Both the position numbers and the translations under genes were made by a program. DNA of 7,348 bases from an uncultured Collinsella sp. Lineage in GTDB: Bacteria > Actinomycetota > Coriobacteriia > Coriobacteriales > Coriobacteriaceae. This document shows positions 1-5,359 of this stretch, piece by piece (position 1 is the first letter of the stretch; the number at the start of each line of letters is the position of its first letter). Location: NCBI GenBank assembly GCA_905197385.1, contig CAJJYO010000079.1:1-7348 (forward strand), given 5' to 3'. The notes under the pieces were generated by a model. The model saw only the letters and a list, made by a program, of their open reading frames with translations. It ran no database searches and was not told where the DNA came from.

Positions 1-317
1 CTTCCAAGCCTACCGAGGGCAAAAAGACCAAGGAGCAGAAGCGCGCCGAGGCCCAAGCCCGCGCCGCGCTCAACAAAAAGCTCAAGGGTGTGCGCAACCA
101 GCTCAAGAAGATCGAGGCGGAGCTCGACAAAAAGCGCGCCCGCTATGACGAGCTTATGGAATTGATGGCCAGCGAAGAGCTTTATGCCGATCAGGACAAG
201 TTCAATGCCGCGCTGGGGGAATATAACGGCCTTAAGCAAGAGCTGCCCAAGCTCGAGGACGAATGGCTGGAGCTTTCCACCCAGATCGAAGAGGAGACCG
301 CGCGTGAACTCTCGTAA
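1..317 (+). CDS. ABC-F family ATPase, C-terminal end only (partial)
   Basis: This is the last 104 codons of a gene that begins before the window; the frame starts at base 3 and ends at TAA 315-317. The visible protein is very rich in Lys, Glu and Arg. It has an opening basic stretch (EGKKTKEQKRAEAQARA), then heptad-like helices (LKKIEAELDKKRARYDELMELM), a short segment with LYADQDKFNAAL, and a closing helix ending in EEETARELS. This is the typical layout of the C-terminal coiled-coil domain (ABC_tran_CTD) of Uup/EttA-like ABC-F proteins. These are soluble twin-ATPase proteins that act on the ribosome or nucleic acid and are not transporters. The ATPase domains lie outside the window, so the subfamily (Uup, EttA-like or resistance type) cannot be decided. 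The end overlaps the next gene by 14 bases. I am confident of the coding frame and fairly confident of the family. Confidence 0.8.
   Translation, partial: SKPTEGKKTKEQKRAEAQARAALNKKLKGVRNQLKKIEAELDKKRARYDELMELMASEELYADQDKFNAALGEYNGLKQELPKLEDEWLELSTQIEEETARELS
289..296 (+). promoter_or_regulatory. Ribosome binding site for the small membrane protein
   Basis: AAGAGGAG lies inside the end of the ABC-F gene, 7 bases before the GTG at 304. It is the reason for choosing this GTG over the in-frame ATG at 334, which has only a weak AAGG upstream. Confidence 0.5.
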
Positions 318-600
318 GGCCGCTGCCGTGGCGATGAGCATCATCGCCATCGCCTGTCGCATCTGCGGCATTTTTATGAGTGCGATGACTGTGTTGTTGT
401 GCTTTAGCGGCCTTACCGCCAAGCTGCAGATCGTGGGCTTTGTCGTTGAGCTTTCGCGCGCGCTGCCGAGCGCCATCGCCGGCTACGGCGTCATCACCTC
501 GCCCTTTGGCGGCGTATTCCGCCTGGATTACGCCATCGTGGCCGTCATCCTGTTTGTGGCCGACTACCTACTCGCTCGCGCCTCGCGCCGCGTCCGCTAG
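304..600 (+). CDS. Small hypothetical membrane protein (98 aa)
   Basis: I do not recognise this protein. It has a short basic start (MNSRK), a long hydrophobic segment at about residues 7-36, a moderately hydrophobic middle (about 41-60) and a loop with GYGVITSPFGG. A second membrane segment lies at about 76-92 and the tail is Arg-rich (ARASRRVR). By the positive-inside rule both ends would be cytoplasmic, with the loop near residues 60-72 outside. GTG was chosen as start because it has a good ribosome binding site. The frame overlaps the end of the ABC-F gene by 14 bases, and the next gene's ATG comes 9 bases after the stop, so it is probably co-translated with both. Third-position GC matches its neighbours, which supports it being real. 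No catalytic motif is visible. A link with the downstream membrane protease is possible, but rests only on adjacency. Confidence 0.72.
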   Translation: MNSRKAAAVAMSIIAIACRICGIFMSAMTVLLCFSGLTAKLQIVGFVVELSRALPSAIAGYGVITSPFGGVFRLDYAIVAVILFVADYLLARASRRVR

Positions 601-609
601 GGGAGCACC

Positions 610-1293
610 ATGTCCAGCAGCTACATCATGAACCTGCTCGCGAGCGCCGTCGCCGTCATCGTCGGCATCGTGATCCACGAGAGTGCGCACGCCGCTGCGG
701 CCTGGGCACTCGGCGATAAGACGGCCCGATCACGCGGCCGCGTGTCGCTTAACCCGCTCAACCATATCGACCCGTTTGGCACCATCATCTTGCCGCTGCT
801 CATGCTTGTCGCCGGCGGCCCGGTGTTCGCCTTCGCCAAGCCCGTGCCCGTCTACCTCAACAACCTCAAGCACCCCAAGCGCGACGAGGTCCTGGTGAGC
901 GTTGCCGGCCCCGCATCGAACATCGCGCTCGCGTGTCTTGCCGCGGTCCTCATGCGCCTGGCATATGGCAGCCTCTACACCAGCATGTCCTTTGCCCTGG
1001 CGTCACAGATCATGAACTTCGGCGCCACCTTTATCGTGGTCAACCTGTCACTCGCGTTCTTCAACCTCATCCCGATCCCGCCGCTCGATGGCTCGTCGAT
1101 CATCGTGCCCTTCCTCAAGGGCAAGGCGCTCAACAACTACTACCATCTGCAGCAATACGCTATGCCCATCCTCATCCTGGTGCTGTACCTGCTGCCTACG
1201 TGGACCGGCATCGACGTAATCGGCCGCTATTTCGACGTTACCGTGTATCCGCTCGCTGAGCTGCTGCTCAACTTCGCAATCGCCGGCATCTAA
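610..1293 (+). CDS. Site-2 protease family (M50) intramembrane zinc metalloprotease
   Basis: This is a complete 227-residue multi-pass membrane protein. The first helix (about 7-36) holds the zinc-binding HExxH motif as H23-E24-S25-A26-H27. GRVSLNPLNHIDPFGT (43-58) follows, as is typical of compact bacterial M50 proteins of the SpoIVFB/YwhC-like branch. The third zinc ligand is expected in the late motif N152-L-I-P-I-P-P-L-D160-G. Further hydrophobic helices lie at about 57-78, 95-118, 125-155, 183-197 and 212-226. There is no PDZ domain, unlike RseP. Such proteases cut transmembrane segments of substrate proteins; the substrate cannot be told here. The ATG follows AGGGGAG (599-605), which overlaps the previous stop codon. 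M50 genes of this short type are often found just upstream of scpA in Gram-positive bacteria, as here. The family call is firm and the biological role is unknown. Confidence 0.93.
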   Translation: MSSSYIMNLLASAVAVIVGIVIHESAHAAAAWALGDKTARSRGRVSLNPLNHIDPFGTIILPLLMLVAGGPVFAFAKPVPVYLNNLKHPKRDEVLVSVAGPASNIALACLAAVLMRLAYGSLYTSMSFALASQIMNFGATFIVVNLSLAFFNLIPIPPLDGSSIIVPFLKGKALNNYYHLQQYAMPILILVLYLLPTWTGIDVIGRYFDVTVYPLAELLLNFAIAGI

Positions 1294-1308
1294 GGTAAAC
1301 TTACAGGT

Positions 1309-1327
1309 CGACCGTGCAAAACGGTCG
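1309..1327 (+). other. Perfect 7-bp hairpin in the leader of scpA
   Basis: CGACCGT (1309-1315) and ACGGTCG (1321-1327) are perfect inverted repeats around the five-base loop GCAAA. The hairpin starts 15 bases after the protease stop codon. No run of T follows, so it is not a standard intrinsic terminator. It could be an RNA-stability or processing element, a weak terminator, or an operator; the sequence alone does not decide. Confidence 0.45.
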
Positions 1328-1344
1328 CAACATGCACCCAAACC

Positions 1345-1359
1345 GCGCCGCGAAGGCGC
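1345..1359 (+). other. Second small hairpin just before the scpA ribosome binding site
   Basis: GCGCC (1345-1349) pairs perfectly with GGCGC (1355-1359) around the loop GCGAA. The stem ends 4 bases before the AAAGGAGG of scpA. A five-bp GC stem is easily met by chance in GC-rich DNA, so a role in modulating scpA translation is only a possibility. Confidence 0.25.
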
Positions 1360-1363
1360 CGTC

Positions 1364-1371
1364 AAAGGAGG
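1364..1371 (+). promoter_or_regulatory. Strong ribosome binding site of scpA
   Basis: AAAGGAGG is a near-ideal Shine-Dalgarno match 6 bases before the ATG at 1378. It fixes the start of scpA and suggests strong independent initiation after the 84-base gap. Confidence 0.7.
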
Positions 1372-1377
1372 TCGAAG

Positions 1378-2190
1378 ATGTCGTATCGCGTGTCGACGCA
1401 GGTCTACAGCGGACCGTTCGACCTGCTGCTGCAGCTGGTAACCCGCCAAAAAGTAGATATCGGCGCCATCTCCATCAGCGAGGTGGCCGAGCAGTACCTT
1501 GCCGAGGCCGAGCGCATCGAGGCGCTGGACCTTGACGTGGCGAGCGACTTTTTGCTGGTCGCGGCAACCCTTTTGGACATCAAGGCTGCCTCTCTGGTGC
1601 CGCAGGAGGCCCCGCGCAAAGCCGATGACGACGATGACGAGTTCGACGAAGACCTCGAGGAGCTCAGCACGCTCGACGGCGACGCCTTGCGCGAGGTCCT
1701 GATCCAACGCCTGATTGCCTACAAACAGTTTAAAGGCGCGGCTGCGGCCCTCGGTGCCCGCATGCAGGCCGAAAGCCGCATGCACCCGCGTGTGGCCGGC
1801 CCCGACCCCGAGTTCTTGGGCCTCATGCCCGACTACCTGGCCGGCATCACCCTGCGCGGCCTCGCCGTCATCTGCGCCGACCTGGACGGCAAGCGCCAGA
1901 CCTTCCTGCTGGAGGCCGAGCACGTGGCACCGCATCGCGTGCCGCTCGACCTGACGGTGGCCTCGGTCGACCGCTTTACCATGGCGCACCAAACCTGCAC
2001 CTTCCGCGAGCTACTGGACGGCGATGCCACTACCGAGCAGCTCGTCGTCACCTTCCTAGCTATGCTTGAGCTCGCCAAGCGCGGCTCGCTCACGCTGACC
2101 CAGGACGAGATCTTTGGAACCATCCGCATCAACCGCGTCGAGGGCGCCGAGGCCTATGTGCCCGGCGAGGGCCCCGAGCTCACCGAATAG
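1378..2190 (+). CDS. scpA: Segregation and condensation protein A (kleisin)
   Basis: ScpA is the kleisin subunit that bridges the heads of the SMC dimer and binds ScpB, forming the bacterial condensin that compacts and separates chromosomes. The 270-residue protein opens with the family signature: YSGPFDLLLQLV (10-21), then KVDI and ISISEVAEQYL (31-41). The helix with DFLLVAATLLDIKAASLVP (57-75) follows. Residues 82-95 are an acidic linker (KADDDDDEFDEDLEE), a flexible spot common in ScpA between the N-terminal SMC-neck-binding part and the ScpB-binding middle. The end (about 217-255, FLAMLELAKRGSLTLTQDE) is the winged-helix that contacts the SMC cap. Length is usual for the family. The gene is followed by scpB after 11 bases, the near-universal arrangement. 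The unusual feature is the leader with two hairpins in front of it. Confidence 0.96.
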   Translation: MSYRVSTQVYSGPFDLLLQLVTRQKVDIGAISISEVAEQYLAEAERIEALDLDVASDFLLVAATLLDIKAASLVPQEAPRKADDDDDEFDEDLEELSTLDGDALREVLIQRLIAYKQFKGAAAALGARMQAESRMHPRVAGPDPEFLGLMPDYLAGITLRGLAVICADLDGKRQTFLLEAEHVAPHRVPLDLTVASVDRFTMAHQTCTFRELLDGDATTEQLVVTFLAMLELAKRGSLTLTQDEIFGTIRINRVEGAEAYVPGEGPELTE

Positions 2191-2201
2191 GAGCCGCAAC
2201 C

Positions 2202-2930
2202 ATGTCAACCCTTTCCACGCTGGAGGCAAACAGCCTCAAAGGCGCCCTCGAGGCGCTGCTGCTGGTGTCGAGCGACCCGGTGAGTGCGCCCGCGCTGGCC
2301 GGTGCGCTCGATATCGCCCCCGGCGAATGCGCGTCGCTGCTCGCCGAGCTCAAGGTTGAGTACGAGGAGGCCAACCGCGGCTTTCAGCTGCGCGAGGTCG
2401 CCGGCGGCTGGCGCCTGTTCACGCACCCCGCCTACCACGACGTGGTCGAGGCCTATGTGTTGAGCTGGGACACGCAAAAGCTGTCCCAGGCGGCGCTCGA
2501 AACCCTGGCCGTCATCGCATACCACCAGCCCGTAACGCGCGAGGTGGTCAAGGGCATCCGCGGCGTCAACTCCGACGGCGTCATCGCGTCGCTCGTGGAC
2601 AAGGGTCTGGTGCGCGAGCTCGGCCGTGACCCCCAGCGCGGTCAGGCCATCATTTACGGCACGACCAACGCCTTCTTGGAAAAGTTCGGTCTGCGCTCCA
2701 CCCGCGACCTGCCCGATCTGGAGCAGTTTGCCCCCGACGAGCAGTCGCGCCAGTTTATCCGTGAGCGCCTGAGCGGCCGCAGCATTCAGTCCACGCTCGA
2801 GGAGCAGGCCGAGGACCTGGACGAAGAGCGCGAACTGCTCGATACCGATGTTGAAGATGTTGAGGCGGTCGAGGACTTGGAGACCCTGGTCGTCGACGAG
2901 ACCTCGGAGGAATTGCATGACGAGGACTAA
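2202..2930 (+). CDS. scpB: Segregation and condensation protein B
   Basis: ScpB forms a dimer that wraps the central region of ScpA in the SMC-ScpAB condensin and is needed for chromosome segregation. The 242 residues show two winged-helix domains. The first is at about 10-85, with the family start LKGALEALLLVSSDPVS and GFQLREVAGGWRLFT. The second is at about 92-165, with the diagnostic LSQAALETLAVIAYHQPVTR, IRGVNSDGVI and LVDKGLVRELGR. YGTTNAFLEKFGL (152-164) is also typical. From about residue 200 to the end comes a strongly acidic tail with more than 20 Glu/Asp, probably disordered; tails of this sort vary between species. TAGGAG (2188-2193), which overlaps the scpA stop, is the ribosome binding site 8 bases before the ATG. 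The two genes are therefore coupled and probably made in fixed ratio. The identity is secure. Confidence 0.96.
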   Translation: MSTLSTLEANSLKGALEALLLVSSDPVSAPALAGALDIAPGECASLLAELKVEYEEANRGFQLREVAGGWRLFTHPAYHDVVEAYVLSWDTQKLSQAALETLAVIAYHQPVTREVVKGIRGVNSDGVIASLVDKGLVRELGRDPQRGQAIIYGTTNAFLEKFGLRSTRDLPDLEQFAPDEQSRQFIRERLSGRSIQSTLEEQAEDLDEERELLDTDVEDVEAVEDLETLVVDETSEELHDED

Positions 2931-2952
2931 CGAAGTAGGGGAGACGCGCGCC

Positions 2953-3057
2953 ATGGGCAACGCAGTACCCGCAACCGACGCCCAGCCCGTCTATCCGCAC
3001 ACCATGCGCCTGCAGCGTTTTTTGGCACGCGCGGGCGTGGCGAGCCGCCGCGGCTGA
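2953..3057 (+). pseudogene. rluB: 5' fragment of rluB (start of the S4 domain, frame broken)
   Basis: The ATG at 2953 has AGGGGAG (2937-2943) 9 bases upstream, after a 22-base gap from scpB, as expected for the true start of rluB. The 34-residue product has a short leader (GNAVPATDAQPVYPHT). It continues with RLQRFLARAGVASRRG, the first helix and turn of the S4 RNA-binding domain, and then stops at TGA 3055-3057. In intact relatives, for example E. coli RluB, four residues separate the SRR motif from the helix end that corresponds to LMTADRV here. In this window one residue is left and the frame changes by one. Three missing residues plus one base equals a 10-base loss. The remainder of the protein continues in the other frame from 3057. 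The fragment is too short to work alone as a synthase. Confidence 0.7.
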
Positions 3058-3059
3058 TG
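3055..3059 (+). other. TGATG stop-start overlap within rluB
   Basis: The TGA ending the 5' fragment shares its A with the ATG of the catalytic part. Such overlaps allow a terminating ribosome to restart. No Shine-Dalgarno-like sequence precedes this ATG (the upstream bases are GCCGCCGCGGC), so restarting by coupling would be the only obvious way to translate the catalytic part efficiently. Confidence 0.5.
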
Positions 3060-3872
3060 ACCGCTGACCGCGTGACCGTCAACGGCCAGGTCGCGACCGA
3101 GCTGGGCACCAAGGTCGATGTCGACCGCGATCATATTGAGGTCGACGGCATGCCCGTCAAGCTCAACCAGGGCGCCGTGTACCTGATGCTCTACAAGCCG
3201 ACCGGCTACCTCCCCACCATGAGCGACCCGCAGGAGCGCCCTTGCGTGGCTGATCTGGTCCCGCGCGACCGCTTTCCGGGACTTTTCCCGGTGGGTCGCC
3301 TGGACCGCGACACCACGGGCCTTTTACTCTTTACCACCGACGGCGACCTGTCGCAGGACCTGCTGCACCCCAGCAAGCATGTCTATAAGACCTACCAGGC
3401 ACTCGTGGACGGGCAACTGACCGACCGCGATCTAGAACCGCTCCGCCGTGGCATCGAGCTCGACGACGGCCTGTGCCAGCCGGCAATCTGCCGTGTCATT
3501 AACGCGCGCGAGGCCGAGGCAGTGGCGCCGCAAGGCGTCAAGCCCGGCACCACTGCCGTCGAGGTCATCATCCGCGAGGGCCGCAAGAATCAAGTCAAAC
3601 GCATGCTGAGCAAGATCCACCACCCGGTGATCCGTCTGCACCGCTGCAACTTTGCCGGCCTGGAGCTCGAGGGCGTGGCCAAGGGCTCGTGGCGCGAGCT
3701 CACCGACCGCGAGGTGCAGATCATCAAAGGCGGCGGCATCCCGCCCAAGCAGGCGAGCTCCAAGCGCAACGGCGGCAAGCCCCAAGACACGCCCGCCAGC
3801 CGTACGCGTCACCACGGCAGCCACGGCTCCGCGCCCAGGCGCAACACCTACCGCGAGCGCTACACGAGCTAG
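3057..3872 (+). CDS. rluB: RluB-type 23S rRNA pseudouridine synthase, catalytic part lacking the S4 start
   Basis: Enzymes of the RsuA/RluB/E/F family turn a specific uridine of rRNA into pseudouridine; E. coli RluB acts on U2605 of 23S rRNA. These 271 residues carry the rest of the S4 domain (DRVTVNGQVATELGTKVD) and an apparently intact catalytic domain. That domain has LMLYKPTGYL (43-52), the active-site motif GRLDRDTTGLLLFTTDGDL with catalytic D83, HVYKTYQALVDG (108-119), and GRKNQVKRML (175-184) with LHR following. The last 45 residues are a basic low-complexity tail rich in Arg, Lys, His and Ser, as seen in several RluB proteins, probably for RNA contact. The ATG at 3057 is the first start codon in this frame. 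The natural start lies at 2953 in another frame, so the gene is broken, mis-sequenced, or expressed as two pieces. The gene symbol comes from family resemblance and its position after scpB. Confidence 0.82.
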   Translation: MTADRVTVNGQVATELGTKVDVDRDHIEVDGMPVKLNQGAVYLMLYKPTGYLPTMSDPQERPCVADLVPRDRFPGLFPVGRLDRDTTGLLLFTTDGDLSQDLLHPSKHVYKTYQALVDGQLTDRDLEPLRRGIELDDGLCQPAICRVINAREAEAVAPQGVKPGTTAVEVIIREGRKNQVKRMLSKIHHPVIRLHRCNFAGLELEGVAKGSWRELTDREVQIIKGGGIPPKQASSKRNGGKPQDTPASRTRHHGSHGSAPRRNTYRERYTS

Positions 3873-3938
3873 GCAACCCGCCGAGCCGCAGCGTCCGCGT
3901 CCCATACCAGCACGTCAACCACCGAAAGGAAGCATTGC

Positions 3939-4625
3939 ATGATCGTCGCCATCGACGGCCCCGCCGGTTCCGGCAAGTCCACCATCGCCAAGGAGATTGC
4001 CCGCCAGCTGGGCTTTAACAAGCTCGACACGGGTGCCATGTATCGCGCCGTCACCTTCGCCGCACTCGACCGCGGCATCGATCTGGACGACGAGGCTGCC
4101 ATTGATGCCCTCGCCGAGCAGATCGAGATTCGCTTTACTAACGGCACCGGCGAGGACACGCGTCTGACCATCGACGGCCAGGACGCCTCGGCTGCCATCC
4201 GCACCCCGCAGGTGGACGCCAACGTGTCCAAGGTCTCGGCCTACCCGGGCGTGCGCGCGGCCATGCTCATCCATCAGCGCCGCGCCGCCGAGGACCGCGA
4301 TATCGTGGCCGAGGGTCGTGACATCGGCACCGTCGTGTTCCCCAACGCGCAGGTCAAAGTCTTCCTGACCGCCGACCCGCGCGAGCGCGCCCGTCGCCGC
4401 GTGCTGCAGCGCCACCAAAACGACGCCCAGCCGCTCAGCGACGCACAGCTCGAGACCGAGGTCGACGAGACCCTCGACGCCCTCAAGCAGCGCGATAAGC
4501 TCGATAGCAGCCGCGAGGTCGCGCCGCTCGTGCCCGCCGAGGACGCGGTGCACGTCGACTCCACCGCCCACACCATCGATGAGGTCGTCCGCATTATCGA
4601 GGACCTCATCAACCAAAGGAGGTAA
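3939..4625 (+). CDS. cmk: Cytidylate kinase
   Basis: Cmk phosphorylates CMP and dCMP to the diphosphates with ATP, recycling cytidine nucleotides from RNA and lipid turnover. The 228 residues match the usual family length. The P-loop is G7-P-A-G-S-G-K-S-T15 directly after the start (MIVAIDGPAG). KLDTGAMYRAV (28-38) belongs to the CMP-binding site. The family-specific insert lies around 60-100. VSKVSAYPGVR (97-106) and EGRDIGTVVFP (125-135) are diagnostic, and ADPRERARRR (145-154) forms the Arg-rich lid. AAAGGAAG (3925-3932) is the ribosome binding site. A 66-base gap separates it from rluB, in which I see no clear promoter or terminator. Position between rluB and a plsC-like gene agrees with the common Gram-positive order. 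It is a separate protein here, not fused to ribosomal protein S1 or IspH. The identity is secure. Confidence 0.97.
   Translation: MIVAIDGPAGSGKSTIAKEIARQLGFNKLDTGAMYRAVTFAALDRGIDLDDEAAIDALAEQIEIRFTNGTGEDTRLTIDGQDASAAIRTPQVDANVSKVSAYPGVRAAMLIHQRRAAEDRDIVAEGRDIGTVVFPNAQVKVFLTADPRERARRRVLQRHQNDAQPLSDAQLETEVDETLDALKQRDKLDSSREVAPLVPAEDAVHVDSTAHTIDEVVRIIEDLINQRR
4615..4623 (+). promoter_or_regulatory. Ribosome binding site of the plsC-like gene inside the end of cmk
   Basis: AAAGGAGGT matches the anti-Shine-Dalgarno almost perfectly and lies within the last codons of cmk (encoding Gln-Arg-Arg), 5 bases before the ATG at 4629. It decides the start and implies translational coupling with cmk. Confidence 0.75.
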
Positions 4626-4628
4626 CCC

Positions 4629-5357
4629 ATGCGCCTGTTTAAGCAGACGCCCGAGGATTACTACAACGCCCCCTATGCCGAGTTCCCCGCGCTCATCCGC
4701 GGCACCGTCTTCGTGGTCATGGCAATCCTTTGGGCTTTCTCCAAGCTCATGTGGCGCTGGAAGGTCGAGGACGCCGATCTGTTATTTGAGCGCCAGGAAG
4801 GCCGCGGCAGCGTGGTCATCTGCAACCACACCTCAATGGCCGAGCTCCTGGCCGTAGAGACGGCGCTGTTCTTTGGCGGCCGCCGCATTCGCCCCATCTT
4901 TAAGTCTGAGTTTGCCAAGTCCAAGATCGTGCGCTGGGCCTTTAGCCGCGTGGGTGGCATTCCCGTCGAGCGCGGCACCGCCGACATGAAGTGCCTGCGC
5001 GCCGCCCAGCATGCGCTGCAGCGCGGCGAGGACGTCTTGATCTTCCCCGAGGGCACGCGCATCCGCTCGCGCGAGATCAAGCCCGAGGTCCACGGCGGCT
5101 TCGCGCTCATCGCCCAGATGGGCAAGGCGCCCGTCAACCCGCTCGCCATTTGTGGCTGGTCCGACATTACGCCTAAGGGCAAAAAGCTCATGCGCCCCAA
5201 AAAGTGCTGGATCCGTGCCGGCAAGGCCATCTCGCTTTCCGACGCTCCGGCCGAGCTAAAGCGCAAGGAGCGCCTGGCATGGTTTGAGTCCGAAGCCATG
5301 AGTCGCGTCTACGCCATGCGCGATGAACTGTGCGCCGAGCACCCGGGTAGGTTCTAG
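4629..5357 (+). CDS. 1-acyl-sn-glycerol-3-phosphate acyltransferase-like protein (PlsC family)
   Basis: PlsC-family enzymes transfer a fatty acyl group to lysophosphatidic acid, giving phosphatidic acid for membrane phospholipids; they work at the inner face of the cytoplasmic membrane. The 242 residues have one hydrophobic segment at about 22-42 as a membrane anchor. The acyltransferase blocks follow in order. Block 1 is ICNHTSMAE (64-72), then IFKSEF (90-95). Block 2-like GGIPVERG lies at 109-116. Block 3 is FPEGTRIRS (139-147), and a later proline block is APVNPLAI (167-174). The usual catalytic motif is HX4D; here it reads H67-T-S-M-A-E72, so Glu replaces Asp. The other motifs are kept, so activity is likely but the substrate is uncertain. 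The gene starts 3 bases after cmk ends and is followed by ispH 2 bases after its stop. I am sure of the family and less sure that it is the main PlsC. Confidence 0.9.
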   Translation: MRLFKQTPEDYYNAPYAEFPALIRGTVFVVMAILWAFSKLMWRWKVEDADLLFERQEGRGSVVICNHTSMAELLAVETALFFGGRRIRPIFKSEFAKSKIVRWAFSRVGGIPVERGTADMKCLRAAQHALQRGEDVLIFPEGTRIRSREIKPEVHGGFALIAQMGKAPVNPLAICGWSDITPKGKKLMRPKKCWIRAGKAISLSDAPAELKRKERLAWFESEAMSRVYAMRDELCAEHPGRF

Positions 5358-5359
5358 CC

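Noticed and set aside
1309..1327. Intrinsic terminator after the M50 gene
   Set aside because: The hairpin is perfect but only 7 bp and is followed by CAACATGCACCC, with no T-tract.
1048..1992. A 314-codon open frame on the minus strand across the M50 and scpA genes
   Set aside because: It mirrors two well-identified genes. Its product shows no domain, and long antisense frames are expected in GC-rich coding DNA.
2205..2960. A 251-codon open frame on the minus strand opposite scpB
   Set aside because: scpB is certain on the plus strand. The antisense frame has no recognisable motif and no good ribosome binding site that I can see.
3018..3023. Run of six T as a programmed -1 frameshift site joining the two rluB pieces
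   Set aside because: A slip here would restore the frame but replace the conserved ARAGVASRR with unrelated residues. The S4 motif continues correctly after the T run, so the fault lies later, near 3054.
2931..3056. Possible ScpB-RluB read-through fusion, since the scpB frame is open from its stop into the RluB catalytic part
   Set aside because: The TAA at 2928-2930 is clear, the translated stretch between has no protein-like character, and the true rluB start with its S4 motif is in another frame.
3873..3938. Promoter or terminator between rluB and cmk
   Set aside because: I found no convincing hairpin with T-tract and no -35/-10 pair in this 66-base gap, only the ribosome binding site of cmk.
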